Position numbers and translations under genes: made by a program. The notes under the pieces were generated by a model that worked only from the letters and a program-made list of their open reading frames with translations, did no database searches and was not told the DNA's origin. From assembly GCF_027744825.2 (NCBI RefSeq), contig NC_071336.1, positions 25,576,501 to 25,640,500 on the forward strand: DNA of 64,000 nucleotides. The letters run 5' to 3'. Every line of letters begins with the position of its first letter. Positions within the stretch are counted from its first letter, which is position 1. Source of the DNA: Synchiropus splendidus (taxonomy: Eukaryota > Chordata > Actinopteri > Syngnathiformes > Callionymidae). This document shows, one piece after another, positions 13,081 to 26,167 of this stretch.

Positions 13081-15358
13081 GTGAGTAATTTATCTCACTC
13101 TGACTCACTCATGACATGGTTTTGAGCAGTTGAACCTGGCGTGTATTTTAAAAACCTCTCCTGCTTTTATAATGACATATGCTTGTTCTATGTCTGAGTC
13201 AGGCTCAGGTCCTGGTGGCCCCGCATTATCCTGCGGGGTTAAATCTAGCAGAGCCCACAAATGAACTTCCCAACGTGAAAACTCAATCAACCAAAACATG
13301 GCCATTTATACTTTTAGCACCCGCTGGAATGGACAGAGCAGCCTGCACATTAATCAGTCAGGTTTAATACGTTCATTTATGGCACTTTGCTCTCAACGTC
13401 TTTTCAATTTCTTAAGGCGAGTTGATTGTTAACACCAGCCACAGGCGGCCGCCTCTCAAAGCTCTATACTGAGCTTTACTACTGTATGTGCCAATGAGCC
13501 TGGAGTTGGATTCAGCTCACATGAAGGTGGTGGAAAACTGTTCTGAGAGAGGACCGGTCCAAAATGTCTGAGACGGGCCTGTCTTCCTTTGCTCAAGAGT
13601 GTTTGTTCTTTGAGGGATTTAGGAGCACGGCAACTCTTATCGATTGTTACACCACTGACATTCACAGTGTTGGAGCCGATGTGTGGTCCACTGTCTGCTC
13701 ACGTCCTGATTGAGCCATGTTTGGTTAGCTCAAGAGGCTGCTCTCAAATTAGACCGAGCCATGTTCCCGACTTGCTCCGTGCCTCTTTAGCATGTCCTCC
13801 TAATGTAAATACTGCTAATTAAATTGTGTAATTTGGAGGCAGCCTTTGGTCCGTTTTGCACGTAACAAAGCAGTGGTGAGGTCTGCTTTATGTTCCTCTG
13901 CTACTTCCTTTCAACTTTGCCTCGGTTATTCTCAGGAACTGCTCGACCAGAATTAAACCATTTTGGGGTCCTTTTTTTTTTTGGTTGGCTCTGGAACAAC
14001 GTCCTCAGTGTTATTTCATATCAGGCATCTCTCCACCTCCTCATGTTTTAACGTTGTCGTCTGGGAGAGCTTGTGGTTCAGCAGTGCCCACTCATGAAGG
14101 AGTCAGCACAACCTGAGGTCCGAGTGAAAGACCGGCCAAGATCTTATCTTGACTTCGCCTCATGTAAAATTAGACATTTGATAAATTGTGTTTCAAGGAT
14201 TCACACTTCTCTGATTCGACAGTTGTTTATTCTTATAAGTGGCACTGTTTCTGGGAATTTAAGGTTGGTTTCATTTCATTGGTTTATAGAAAGGGTGTCC
14301 CAACTGTTCCACAAATCTACAGTAGCCTGTCAGGTCAAGACCTGTATAGTTAGAGCAATGTTATGTTCATAGGGTATTTTAACCACATCATGTCTTTGGC
14401 ACATCGCTGTCGTGACCTACAGGTATTACAAAAAAAAAAAAAAGCAAACAATACACAAAGAAGTGGCATGTTTTGGGTCAGACGGACAGGACCCAGTGGT
14501 GCTGGTTCTCCTTGTTAAAGAGCTGGTGGAGGGCCATGTTGGCAGACTTTAGCTCTCTGAAGACGTCTTTCTGCTTTGCGTCATGTGGGTGGGTGAAGAT
14601 TGTGTTCTCATGCAGAGGAATCCCTGGCACAGTCTGAAACTCGATACAAAAGCATATTTCTTCTTCTGGTCAAGTCGAGATGAATCCCTTTCCTCCTGGT
14701 TGGTTTGAGCAGCATCACCTAAAAGAGGTTAGGGGGAATTTGAATTAAAAATGAAGTGCTCGAGACTTCCAGGGGAAGCAGCTTTATCACCAACAGTCCC
14801 ACATAACCATCTGTTACTTGTTGTAGGAGGGAAGAGTGGGAAGAGATTTTCTGTTTTACATGAGCTGGTAGTGGTCAGAGCGTTACCCAAAAAGCCATGT
14901 TGTCCACACATATTCATCCGGTTCTTCATCACCCGACGGCTCACCACACTCGATGCGAAAGAGATTTTCTCCGTGGTAATCCTCACAGCATAAATCCACA
15001 TCAATGAGCGAACTCTTTGTCCGTTTGTCTTTGGAGGCCGGCCTGCTAAACACATTTGCCTGGAGGAACACATTTCCAAAGCACAATTGTGGAGCCTGCC
15101 CAGAACGCGAGGCATGCTAAGAATCTGAAAGGCCCATCAAGTGCTGCCTGCTCACGCAGTGCATCTCCAGCGATGCACTTGTAACCGATTATCCTGTCCA
15201 GGCTGATGCGGGTCTGCTCAATTTAGATCGATGTTGCATCCCAAAATACATAAGTATTTTGTCATCCAGGCCAAAAACACAACAGAAAAAGGTTTATTGT
15301 TGAGTTGCATTTCAGTCGTGAACACTGGTGGACTGCTTTTGTTTTTCTGTTTTTACAG
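13081..15358. other. mpp7 intron (2.3 kb)
   Basis: No exon or clear mobile element is recognised. There is an A-run near 14430-14443 and a T-run near 13972-13982. A long minus-strand open frame at 14729-15115 has no recognisable domain and is treated as chance. Confidence 0.65.
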
Positions 15359-15439
15359 GTCCTACGGGCGTCGGGTTGAACGAGCTCAAGAGAAAACTGC
15401 TGATCTGTGAGCCCCAACACTTCAGCGTCACCATCCCAC
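15359..15439 (+). CDS. mpp7: mpp7 exon: GUK degenerate P-loop
   Basis: This 81-nt exon (2 nt, 26 codons, 1 nt) has acceptor TTTTTACAG and donor GTGAGT. It encodes [18 protein letters not shown] followed by QHFSVTIPH. With the Gly shared with the previous exon this forms [10 protein letters not shown], the position of the guanylate-kinase Walker A loop. The catalytic Lys-Ser/Thr pair of true kinases is replaced by Leu-Asn, as is usual in MAGUK GUK domains, so this is expected to be a binding module and not an enzyme. The phase is 1 at both ends. Confidence 0.97.
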
Positions 15440-17635
15440 GTGAGTCAGTTTGAAGGCCATTGATTTGATGGAATATGGTGTCACCTACCACAACTCCTCA
15501 ATTTAGAAGCAGAGAAGCGAGACCTTGCGCTCATACAAGTGTAGCCCACAGCCCCTCTGCAATAGGACCACCCAAACTCACACCTGATACTAGAGACCTC
15601 TAAATAACTTTCTGATATTGGAAAACAATCCGAAAGACCACTCAGCTGCTCAGTACTACCACACCAGCTAAAGCCACCTGGACACTGTACTTGTCTATCA
15701 GCAACAAAAATGAATAATATAATGCCAAGAGTGACAATGTCTAATTGTAACTATGTGAAGTACTTCATACTTATCATCATAAAGCAATAAGCACTGCAAA
15801 AATTCACAGTAATGTTAAATGACTGACAAAAGCACTGACTCGTGTCTTTTAGCAATTCTATGGCCAAAAAATTCCAAATAATTCACTCATCCCTGCTGGG
15901 TGCCACTTCAATAGATGGGGCTGAATTAGATTGTGAAAAATTATGACTATTACATTTTTTTCCTATTGTTATTCAAGCAATTTTCATGAGTATAATCAAC
16001 AGTCAAAATAAGATTAAAACAAATAAATAAATACATTCACCACTGTTGTGTACATAAAATTATGAACTTGTGTCAGTAAAATATGAAAAAAATGATATTC
16101 TACCTTTAAATAATGAATAAAATAATTGGGCCAGAATGGAGTAAGAATGAAACAGTAAGTACAAATGCATGCAGTTTGATGCTTTTAATAAAATTGAAAA
16201 ATAAATGTGGTGAGCAGCGATGTGTTTAAGAGCACTTGAGCTCGACGTTACATCTGGCTGTCAAGTGTTGCCTGGTACTCTACTGTCCACATGTTGTCAA
16301 GTGAATCGCAATCATCCACATCATTCAAAAGTGAGACATTTTTTTCCCCCATGCTTTTGCCAAACTCTAAGTAGTTTGACTTCCTGTCTCTGACATAACT
16401 TGTTTCAAAGCCCAATCTGGAATCAAGACGTTATTTCCAAATGTAATCGAGTATTTTTAGAAGTAGAATTTAGGAGCTCCATCTTGTTGCACAACAGTAG
16501 AGTATCATTCCGCTCCGTGCGTGCAAAGCGACGCTCACAGCTGTATTTGGGATGTGTGGTTTTAGGATGATATATTTTTATAAAATGAATTCTGCCTGAT
16601 GTTCTTTTTCCACGGAGCCTGTTCTATGTGCTCAAATACAATCAGTGACTCTGTGTTGAAAAAGTCCCAGACGGTGTGATTGTGACCCAGATAGAGGAGG
16701 CAGGGCACCGGCTTGCCTTTCATGGAGAGGAAAGACACTCGGAAAGTCTCGTTCTCTCGCATTTTGACCGGTGCCAATGGACACATGGATGTGTTTAGCA
16801 CTTGCTGTTGTTTCAGATTAATTCTGAGACCCTCACCCAGTTTTTAGCTCATGTGAAGAGACCACCGGCTCTTGGCCCTGGTGAGGAGTTTGGGGTTTGT
16901 TCTTTTTTTCCGCCCCACTGAGTTGTCACAGTAAAATATGAACCAGCCTTTTCTGACACATCAGGAGACGTTCTGTTGGGGGCAAGGCGTTTTGAGCTCC
17001 ATCCAAGATGACTGATAGTTTCCATGAAGAGTGTGATGAACGGATGCACCTTCTGTTGATCTGCAATTATCTCCTCCGCCACAAAACGCCTGGCGCGTAA
17101 TGCTTAAACAACCAAAGGACAGTTTGGCTTCCGTCGTCTGAATCTGAGCCGTTTTAAATGCATGTTATTTTACAACAAGGCAGTTGTGACACATTTTTCC
17201 TCCTGCTGTCATCTGGTACTAATCAGAAACACCATTGATCCTCTTCTCGACCGTCGCCAAATTCACGGCTGTCGGCGGGCAAGATAAATGTTTTATAAAT
17301 GACGGCAGCATAGTTTTTATTAAGTTGCTATTGTCTGGGCCGCAGCGCTCGGGCCGAGCCGTTTCAGCTTATACAGGAGAGTGTTAATGTTTTATAAAAA
17401 AAACAGTCATTCATTTGTTCACTGAATGACTGAAATGTTTCACCCAAAAACATCCTCCCTGTACTGCGTGTCTACACTCCACCTTCAACCATTATGCTAC
17501 TCTACCAACTGTCAAACCTTTTATACCGCAGGTGTGTGCCATTGTGGGTTTGAAAAACTTCGTAATGACAGTGGCATTTTCACAAAGATTTTTTTTCTTT
17601 CACCTTTACGATATGTTGATTTAATTTGATGAAGA

Positions 17636-17690
17636 TGGATGTATACTTTATTGTCATTGTATGTTGTACAAGGAAATTGAAAAGTGTGAC
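17636..17690 (-). mobile_element. LINE 3' tail fragment
   Basis: On the minus strand this reads AATTTCCTTGTACAACATAC followed by AATGACAATAAAGTATAC, the typical terminal segment of teleost CR1/L2-type LINEs ('aatttccttg...caataaag'). Only the tail is seen. Confidence 0.6.
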
Positions 17691-17929
17691 TAAATTACTG
17701 AACGTAGTTTCCATTGTTACTTTTGGATGTAGTTTTACAAGCTACCTCTTTTCAGGGACAGAATAGTAGTTTGTTCAAACTTCTACCAGACTGAACCACA
17801 TGTCGTTTTACAAGCTACCCTTGCACAGTAGCTTCTCCATCACTGCTGAAGTACACTAGACTGCTGTGTTAAGGCGGTGTCATTATGTTCAGTTTACATG
17901 GTAGTTCAATGTTCGTCTGTGTATTTCTT

Positions 17930-18180
17930 CCAGCTGAATCTTCCAGCTGGCACCCTGCTCTAGCGCCAGCAACGCCTTCCCAGGTCTACTGAGAGACTTA
18001 ACCTCTTCAGGGGGTCCTGGTTCAGGCCCTAGCCCTCCTACCAGTGGGTGATGCCTGGAATACTGGGGCTTTCCTGGAGGCATTCTCTATGAGTAATGGC
18101 TCCACTCTGTGCCTCTCACGGATGGCTGAGCTTCTCAGTCTAGATCCACAGGAGAGTCCGGCCTCTGGGAGGAGTCAACT
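17930..18180 (-). mobile_element. LINE remnant, same family as 400-800
   Basis: Read on the minus strand, blocks such as GAGAAGCTCAGCCATCCGTG, GAGGCACAGAGTGGAGCCAT, CCAGGCATCACCCACTGGTA and GACCTGGGAAGGCG follow the same LINE 3' region as the + strand remnant at 400-800. It is degenerate with no intact frame. Confidence 0.6.
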
Positions 18181-18700
18181 CAATCTAACTGCTTCCTACT
18201 TTTTGACCATGGATATGACCTTTCAGCTCTGCTCTTTCTTCACTTCAACCGACGAACACAAACTGTTTCTGTGAAAAATGCAATGCGTTGGCCCGCACAC
18301 CTCACAGTTTACTGCAAGTCTTTATACTTTATGGTCACGGTAATGTGTGGACCTGATGTTCACCGGAGCTACCAAACTCAATTACCATGCAGCAGTGTCA
18401 GCGAAAGCTCCGGCTTCTGTTCCTGCAGCCACGTTACAGGAGACAAATTTAATAAGAACCAGTAAACCTCTGCTGCATGTCAGCTAAGTGTCCAAGCACT
18501 GCTGCAGGTTGTGTATTTAATTGTGTCGTTACACAATAATCCATACAAGGGTTGGCACAGTGCTGCTGTGTTTCAGACTCCCAGTCATGTTAATAGGGGC
18601 TCACGTCAGTTGGGTACTACCCCAGCTATGTGGCAGACGGTCTGCGTTTGAGGTAATCATTCCCCCCTCTCTTCTCTTTCCCCGCCTCTCCTTCTCTCAG

Positions 18701-18794
18701 ACACCAGTCGAGCCAAGAAGAATCAAGAGAGCGACGGTGTTGAGTACCACTTCATCTCCAAACATCTCTTTGAGACTGACATTCACAACAACAA
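18701..18794 (+). CDS. mpp7: mpp7 exon: GUK GMP-binding-lobe segment
   Basis: This 94-nt exon (2 nt, 30 codons, 2 nt) lies between acceptor TTCTCTCAG and donor GTAAGA. It encodes (H)[19 protein letters not shown] then [11 protein letters not shown](K). The pattern T-[ST]-R-x-[KR]-x2-E-x-[DN]-G-x-[ED]-Y-x-F-[IV]-S is the diagnostic GUK signature. The Arg and Tyr residues correspond to positions that contact GMP or phosphopeptide ligands in the family. The 'AA' at the end joins G at 23273 to form Lys. Confidence 0.97.
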
Positions 18795-21700
18795 GTAAGA
18801 CCAGCCTGTGCTCAACACACTTAAAATGTGACTTCATTTTTCATAATAAAAAGTGTTGATGTTTTCTTCACCCTCCTTTCACTTATCAGTCGATAAAACT
18901 TTATTTAAAAAGGGCTTTTTTACGCATCGGATTGAGTGTATTGCTCATTAAAAACAGCGTTGTGAAAATAGCATGAAAATATTTTTTATAAAAGAAACAA
19001 ATGTTGGTGGAGTTGAACTGGAAACAGAAATCATAAAACACACACAACAGCGAAGAGCAACGGGAAGAGTCGAATATTTTCTCGCTGTAATTACCGTCCG
19101 TCACAGTCGTGGTGGAAAAGAGCCGTATGATTTAGAGGGCTTCTGCACTTGTCCGCCAACTCTCTGCTGTGTTCCATCCCAAGATGTCCCCCTTATATTA
19201 AAGCATGAGTTCATTTTTAAAAATGGAATTTAAAGAAATATGACTTGGTGTTCAAATTATTGCCATAATTTTTATGTTGGCCCAATTCTGACTTATTTTC
19301 CCTCTCGACATCCGTTCCGTTCAGCTATCTTTTATCTTCGAATAAGTCTAACCGCTTTGGTTTAAAGCACTTAAAACTTGACCTTTAGACATGACATGAT
19401 CACTTTTCAAGACACTCATCTCTACCTCTGACCTCTGTGTCAGCACTACTGCCTCTAAACCATACATAATGGCAGGACTCTCGACTGTCCTTTTCACTCA
19501 TGCTACTTCTGTGACAGATAATCCCTGACACTCTATTCCAACTGTCCCATTGTGCCTACATTCTCCTCTTCATTCATCGTGATCCCCCTGGTCTGTTTCG
19601 TCTTACTTCCACTGACTTCCATTTCTCTTCTCCCCAGCTTATAACCTCCTTACTTTCAATACCAGTCACTTGAGACAGTCTCAAAGCCCATTTATACAAG
19701 TTACGTATGGCTCCAGATACGGATTGAGCCTTCTGTCCGTGCTCTGCATTCATTTCGTCCGTATTTGTGCATGTTCCCACATAGCTTACAGAGACGGACC
19801 AAACAGAGCAGTACCATTGGAAGCGGTGGCAGCAGTGTTGCTGTTACTACCTGATGCATAGCTCAAATGAGACATGAAGAAGACTTAACAATGGTGGAAA
19901 TTCTGTTTCTCTTATGTGTAAGATCTACGTTTTCAAAACTCGGTTTGGGAGTTTGATGTTAAACTTTTGACTCTGGGCTGCTTACCCTGGTGAACAGCAG
20001 TACCAACGCAAAGACTGCATGGAAGCATGACGGTAAAATCGAGCATGAATGGGCCTCCATGAGGCTTTATGAAACAGAGTCCTCATTTTCAGAGTTCAGC
20101 AGGTGCAATTGGTTGATGTGAGGTTTCATTGAAATGGTTGTTTAAATCCAAATATTTATGAGCCGAGAGTGCCATTTAGTGGGCTCTGAAAATATAGACA
20201 CTGTTTCATGAAGCCTCAATAGCCCATCACAAATCATCATCAACATCCTTCCCATGATGAAAAATTGATCCTGAAACCTTTTTCTTTGTTTTTGTTTTTA
20301 CATTTGGAAGCCACATTGGAAAGTTTGGGCACTATTATAATGCTAGGTTTTGTTGTTTTTCTGCACAGTAGATATAAAAGTCTGAATTTGGAAGGCCAAA
20401 CAACTGTCTCAGGCTTCCAGTCCAACCTTGTTTGGACGCCGTGGTCTTCAGGACATCTTTAGAATGGGTCTAACCCCAGAGATTTGTTTTTATTCCTTTT
20501 TTTGGAATCTAAATTCTCTCACACAAACATAGATTTTGGTCCACTGTGAAATCTTTTGACCAGCTTGTGTTACACAATTTCAGAATTGTGTCGGATTTCT
20601 GCTGCTTTAAGTGCTTTAACAAAGTAATCACATTATGTAATCTGATCTGCAAAACATCAAGTCTCATGTACAACAAATCGATCTATGGCCATCTGTATTT
20701 GTCATTTTTACTATTGAAACCACCGGAGGCGATGTAGCCGCCCGACCGGGCCTGGACTTGTTGGCCCTCTAAAAACACCAGCTCCCTCCTGTCATCTGTG
20801 TCTGTCTGTAAGCGAGCGTGAGCTGGTGTTGACAGGGCCAGGCCCAAGATTGGTAAATGATCTCCAGACACTGGCCCCAAGGTCTCCTGCCTCTGCTTCC
20901 TCCTCTGCCGGGGCGGGCTCTGGCAGTCCAGTCACAATGGCGATACGCTTTGACATTTCTGGCCAACAGATTGAAGTGGAAGTTCGGTCAAGGAAAGGAC
21001 TGATTGATGCCTTTCATCTGCTACACACTGGATGGAAAGGGAGCGGATTCTCTGGCACGATAAGATCTTTGCACACAAACACGTCGAACACATGTGACAA
21101 GGGATGCCTGTGGTGGTGAGGGCATCTAGAGTGTCAGAGCATGCTGAGAGGAGATGGGAAAGGGGGGCCATATAATTAGGACATGTTGCGGTGAAGGTCA
21201 AGGCATGCAATGTTTTTCAGGGAGTCGGAGGGGTGTGCGAAGAGCTGTGATGTGGGGTGCTTGCGTGGGACACTCCATCCTGAAATTACAAGGCTGGAAA
21301 CTAGACGTAGGGTGCGATGAACTTGTTTGCGTTACGCTTCATTGCATGCAGCAGAAACAATGTGCCCTGAGCAGAAGCGCTAAATAAATGCTCTCTGATT
21401 TGGGGCGGCGACAACATGTGTTTAGCGCGAACAACTTTCCCAAGGGAAGCCCTGTTCTCCATCTGCAACATTCACTCTGGTCAGACCGGCCAGACCTCCA
21501 TTTGCACGCCACAAACTAATCTCTCCGCCGTCTCTTCTAGGTGTGACTTTTTAAACACAGACTACTGTAAGCCCTTAAATGAATTTCCCATAACTAAATG
21601 TAAGTGTTTCTTTCCTTGAGTCTTAATCCTGGCTCCCAAAAAAAGCTGAATTAAACGTTCTTACATGGGCAATTACTATAAAACGACCTTTTTTTCACAT

Positions 21701-23272
21701 GCCAGTCGCAGTGGCAGCCTGTCATGAATACAGAGCACCATCCTATTAGTAAGAATTCTTTCCACTTTGCTGTTCCGCTGCTGCTTGCTTACCCACCTTG
21801 TTTTAGCTGAGTACGTGGGTTTCGCTCTAGTGCAGTGGCAATTCCCTGGATAAGATCATCAGGTGCAAGTTTTATTCCCCAAGCTGGACAAAACCGGATT
21901 CATTTGAAAGGGCAGTTATAGAAATGGAAAACAGCCCAAAATTGTCTTAATCTTAAAAACAAAATCAGTTAAGTCATAAACTGCGTGGATTTCTCATGAG
22001 CTATCAGAAAATAGCAAAAGCCCCTTATATAAAAGTTTTTCAAGGTGCTGTTAAGTGCCTTGCTGAGACATTGACCTCATTTCTAATGAAATCGGGGAGT
22101 CTTAAATTTCTTGCGCAGTTGACGCAAATTTCTTTTTCCTTGCTCTGCGGCTGTGTTTGTTTCCTTCGTCTTTGCTCTTAGTCCTTTTGACCCAGACAAA
22201 TGCCATCTGAAGAACTAAATCACTTCTTTTCCATGGATCCATTTCCACTCATGCTCGACTAGCCTGTTACACGCAACAAAAATCCTTGGACGGTCATACA
22301 CCGCTGATGCTTTCTGTGCTGTCCATGAACGTTGAATATCCAAATGGAAAGTTGCTTGCATCGCAACATCAACATATTAATGAGGACAGAAGATCATGTC
22401 AAACGCAAGGCCCTCAGGCTAGATCACTCCCACTGAGTTATTCTATGTGGCCCTTTTGAGCTTTGTATGTACAGCTAGCTGAGAGCACCCCAAAAAGTAG
22501 ATCACCGCTAAAGATGTCCTTATCGTAACCAAGTTTTGCTCCTCGACAAGTCATTTTCTTGCAAGTGGAAGCGGTTAACACCAAAAAAGTTGACCCAGGA
22601 AAGGAAGAATTTGACTAAGGATGGGAAAGACTCTATATTTCCAAGAGAAAACCAGTTTTATAAGGTGGAGTTGGTGTTGAACTACAAAGATGCTTTTTAC
22701 ATAATGTGTCTTGCAGTAATCAGAAGGAAAACTAGTATTGCACTCTGTTCTGACTGTTTCCTGTTAAATGAGTACAGATTCTGCGCAGTTCAGTAGCTAG
22801 ACAGTCAGTTCAGGACCATGACTGTTGGAATTAAAAATCTCTCAGCTGATGAAATAATCTTTCGTGCTACTAAGTGATACTGATTATTAGGAATAAGTAC
22901 TACTTAAGTAGCTGTTTTACGAAGAATGTTGTAAGTGGAGTTACCGGAAAAAGAATGAAAGTGAGACAACTGTTGAGGTTTATGGATGTGATATAGGAGG
23001 TGTGGCTCGGATGCACAATAAGTCAAGGCAAGGTGGCGGAGGCTGACCCTTGAGAGGAAAATGTCAGTAGCTTAACTTCACCTGACGTGGATGTGTAGCT
23101 ACAGTGGACACGGCGTCTCCTGGCGACCCCTCAATTCAGCTTCCAGTCCAGCCAAAATTTCAGAAGTGTTGGGAATTTCTGATAAAGACACATTTTGAGT
23201 TGCTGTGTATCGTCGCCGAGGAAAATTTCTCTGTCATTTATTTTATAAATCTCTTTCCATCTCACCTCTCAG
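18795..23272. other. mpp7 intron (4.5 kb)
   Basis: No exon is recognised. It contains a foldback element copy at 20051-20230, a GC-rich block at about 20725-20960 with no recognised gene, and a hAT-like terminal motif at about 22397-22425. Confidence 0.65.
20051..20230 (+). mobile_element. foldback MITE family, copy 1
   Basis: The left end reads CATGAGGCTTTATGAAACAG and the right end CTGTTTCATGAAGCCTCA, so the ends are inverted repeats. The interior includes ATGTGAGGTTTCATTGAAAT and GAGAGTGCCATTTAGTGGGC. The same arrangement occurs at 29481-29589, 52312-52507 and, reversed, at about 62000-62096. This is a short non-autonomous DNA element without coding capacity. The superfamily is not assigned because no clear target duplication is seen. 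Confidence 0.75.
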
Positions 23273-23381
23273 GTTCATCGAGTATGGCGAGTATAAAGGG
23301 AATTACTACGGCACAAGTCTAGACTCCATACGCTCCGTCATTTCCAAGAACAAAGTGTGCCTTTTGGATGTCCAGCCTCAT
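23273..23381 (+). CDS. mpp7: mpp7 exon: GUK middle segment
   Basis: This 109-nt exon (1 nt, 36 codons) lies between acceptor CTCTCAG and donor GTGAGT. It encodes [20 protein letters not shown] followed by [16 protein letters not shown]. The motif [FL]-[IL]-E-[YH]-G-E-Y-x-x-x-x-Y-G-T-S is the conserved GUK nucleotide/ligand lobe, and CLLDVQP is the next hydrophobic strand (Walker B-like position). Phase runs from 2 to 0. Confidence 0.98.
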
Positions 23382-26023
23382 GTGAGTGACACAAACCTTT
23401 CCTCTGCGTCCGTTTCTCCGCATTCCTTTCTCTCCCTCTCTCTCCATCACCTGCTTGTATTTTTAGCCCTTGTTGCCGCCGCTGGTCCGACTCTTTCCTC
23501 AGACCTTGGCTGCTCTCTGGGTTAGCCGTTTTTCAAAAGGGGGCATTTCAGGGAGCAATTACTGCTAATTTCCTCTATTCCGAGATTTCCTCTTTGGCTT
23601 AAATGTCCTGGGTGGTGGCGATCAGACTTTGCCCAAATGGCCAGCTTGTCGCTGAGCCCTCAAAAATCTCCTGAGCAGGATTCCCCATTAACCCAGGTCG
23701 AGTCCAAATGGTCTCTACGTGCCTTGCTGGGCAACAGGCTCTGTATGATACGCAGGAAGCCAGCAGCATTAGCTAAAACCACCCTGACCCGGAGCTGTGG
23801 CCTGCAGCCCTCTGCTCGTGTTTCGGTTGAAGATCATGTGATCGGGTCTGCTATGAGGTTTTTGGCTTATATTAGGGAGCTTGTGTAAGATGGTAGTCAT
23901 CAGTCTTTGCCCTCATAATGAGCCCATTACACGACATGAGTCACACATCAGATTAGTGTCGACAAACAGAACTGCGAGTAGAATGCAACTGCAGCCTCCG
24001 TTTATGGCCGCTTATTTATTAATAAGGTTATACATGATTATGGAAAGTGCCTTATACTTAACTGTGATTTGTGGTTGATATCACCCCGAAGCCACATTTT
24101 GTAACACGACAGCAAGCGTCTGATGACTGAGGTCCCTCTTGTTTACTCTGCTTTACCTTTGACCTTAACCCCAGGTTCTATTCAAATAAACGTCAGATAG
24201 AATGGTTTTATAAGACTTTTATTTTCTGTCGGAAGTTAAAAAATCCGTCAGCATCTTGAGCATAAGTAAATGTCTTGTTTTAAGAAAAGCATTTCTTGCT
24301 TCTTCTGATTTTTTTCCGGCTAATATTGGGATATTTATTTAACCAGTGAATTACAACAGAAATGCAAGGACAGATCATTTATATTATAAATAATATTAAG
24401 CACTATTTAGCAAGCTGGACTTGTTTAAATCTTGGCCAATATTTTTGCAAAAAAGCACTCCTGTCACTCAGACATCAGGTCCCATAAAGCACAGCAACAG
24501 TGGTGGAGCCAGAACTTTTTTGTCGGGGTGCCCCCCGCACGCACATACGCACACAAAAAATAACATTTTCAAACAAATAGAATTTAAAAATGACATCAGA
24601 GAACAGAATAAATTGACAATAATTTACTAATAGACTAAATAACTACATTTCTGTAGTCTTTATCCACAAGCAAGGAAAAAATATGAAATACAAAATAAGC
24701 TGTTGTAGGTCTGTATTGAAAATAACATGATCATTTGAACGACAGTTAAGGTCCAGCATTATTGTGAAAAGTAGTGCCATTCTGTGCTGCACTAAGTCCT
24801 TTTCCCTCCATTCGTTGACACTGAGGTGAGCTGTTCCTAGGCGCCGCACAGCTTTGCCTTTCCGACTGCCCAATCCTACTGGAGGTGACGCACCGTCTCA
24901 TCTAACTATGCGCTGATGATATATAAATAATGCTCTGTGCCAAAATGCCAACCCTGCCGTCTGCCCTGTTCGCCCATGCTCATTACCGCCACTGGGTGCG
25001 GCAAGTGGGATCGCTGGGGAGATGCCAGGGGTGGCCATAGCCACCGTTGGCCGCCACGTAGCTCCGTCCCAATATTGGGGGTGTCTCATATATCTTAGTC
25101 GGTCCTCTTTTTAATGTTCTACCTTAAAGGGTGGAGTCTTTGGTGCAGACATTGCATGTCACACTTCACCATATGTTGACAAAAACAGCTGATAAGTGCC
25201 AGTCTAGGGGCCTCAATGCTGCTAAAGTGCTGCGCCAAACCTTGATTTAATTCATGATGGCAATTTGCCACAGAAGATAAAATACAAATCCAATTTCATT
25301 TATGTCGCTATTTACTTTATCTTTAGTACTTGTATAATATCTTTCTGACAATGCAGGCTTGCTTTCCTGACATAATTTCACACCAAACACCACAAGGCAT
25401 TCTCCCACCTACTATTACGGACATTCCTTTCTGCTCCTTTCCTGCACCTCCCTCTCGGTATGGACCCCTCGGTTATGGTAGAAGAAGCCACCAGCGATTA
25501 GCACAGTGTGAATCACGAATGTGGTGTCAGAACGAGAGGCCCTGAACCCAACGCCACCGCTAACCCGTTGTAACCTCTGTGTGCCCCCAGTGAGGAATCC
25601 AGTATCAAGGCAGAAGAGTGTGGTTTTTCACCCTCTTTTTTTTTTTTTATTAAAGCACCCCCATTCTCAAAGTGTCTATTTAAAGCTTCACTGTCATCTT
25701 TTTAGACACTCAGAACCATAATGGCCGTGGAGCTTTCTCGAAATATGCTTAAGGAAAGACGAATAGGAGATGGTGAATGAGATTGTCCACGTAGCTTTAA
25801 CTTGTTAGAGACTGAGACCGTCTAAGTAATGCAGTTTTCCGAAGTCCAATGATATGAATTTGGTTTTTAAAAGGTTGGTGTCTTCTCCTACTCTCTCGAA
25901 TAAAGAGAAAGATCCGTTGGTCTTCACACTGGCTCAGAACATATCTGCAGTCTGGCCTAGTGAAGAGCCAGATGCTGCAGATGAAAGTGGGACATGGACC
26001 TCAAGATGTGTCTCTTCTCGCAG
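23382..26023. other. mpp7 intron (2.6 kb)
   Basis: No exon is recognised. It holds a possible degenerate DNA transposon at about 24495-25085 and a T-run near 25637-25649. A pseudo-start at 25994 reads into the next exon but has no support as a real start. Confidence 0.65.
24495..25085. mobile_element. possible degenerate DNA transposon
   Basis: The left part has CAGTGGTGGAGCCAGAA and GTCGGGGTGCCCCCCGC. The right part has GGGGTGGCCATAGCCACC and CGCCACGTAGCTCCGTCCC, roughly the inverted counterpart ('tggcggagcta' on the minus strand). Such 'gtggcggagccagaa ... gtggccac' ends are common on teleost non-autonomous DNA elements. The boundaries and family are uncertain. Confidence 0.35.
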
Positions 26024-26167
26024 ACGATTAAGCACCTGAGGACACCGGAGTTCAAACCCTTCGTGGTGTTCGTGAAGCCGCCGCCCATCGACAGACTGCG
26101 GGAGACCAGGAAGAACGGTAAAATCATCTCCAGCAAGGACGACAAGGGAACCGCCAAGCCTTTCACG
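26024..26167 (+). CDS. mpp7: mpp7 exon: GUK core, IISSKDDKG insert
   Basis: This 144-nt exon of exactly 48 codons (phase 0 at both ends) lies between acceptor TTCTCGCAG and donor GTGAGT. It encodes [20 protein letters not shown], then [17 protein letters not shown] and [11 protein letters not shown]. [FP]-[FY]-[VI]-[VI]-F-[VI]-K-P is a conserved GUK strand. The RETRKN..IISS.DD.G.AKPF segment is typical of MPP7. If the following intron were retained, the frame would close at 26189-26191, about 24 nt past the donor. Confidence 0.98.

Larger units (their letters stand above)
15440..18700. other. mpp7 intron (3.3 kb)
   Basis: No exon is recognised. The stretch is A/T-rich between about 15700 and 16200. 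It contains a minus-strand LINE tail at about 17636-17690 and a minus-strand LINE remnant at about 17930-18180. The acceptor region just before 18701 is a long pyrimidine tract. Confidence 0.7.

Noticed and set aside
14729..15115. 128-codon minus-strand open frame in an mpp7 intron
   Set aside because: Composition and context give no support, and an overlapping + strand frame is equally open. It is likely chance.
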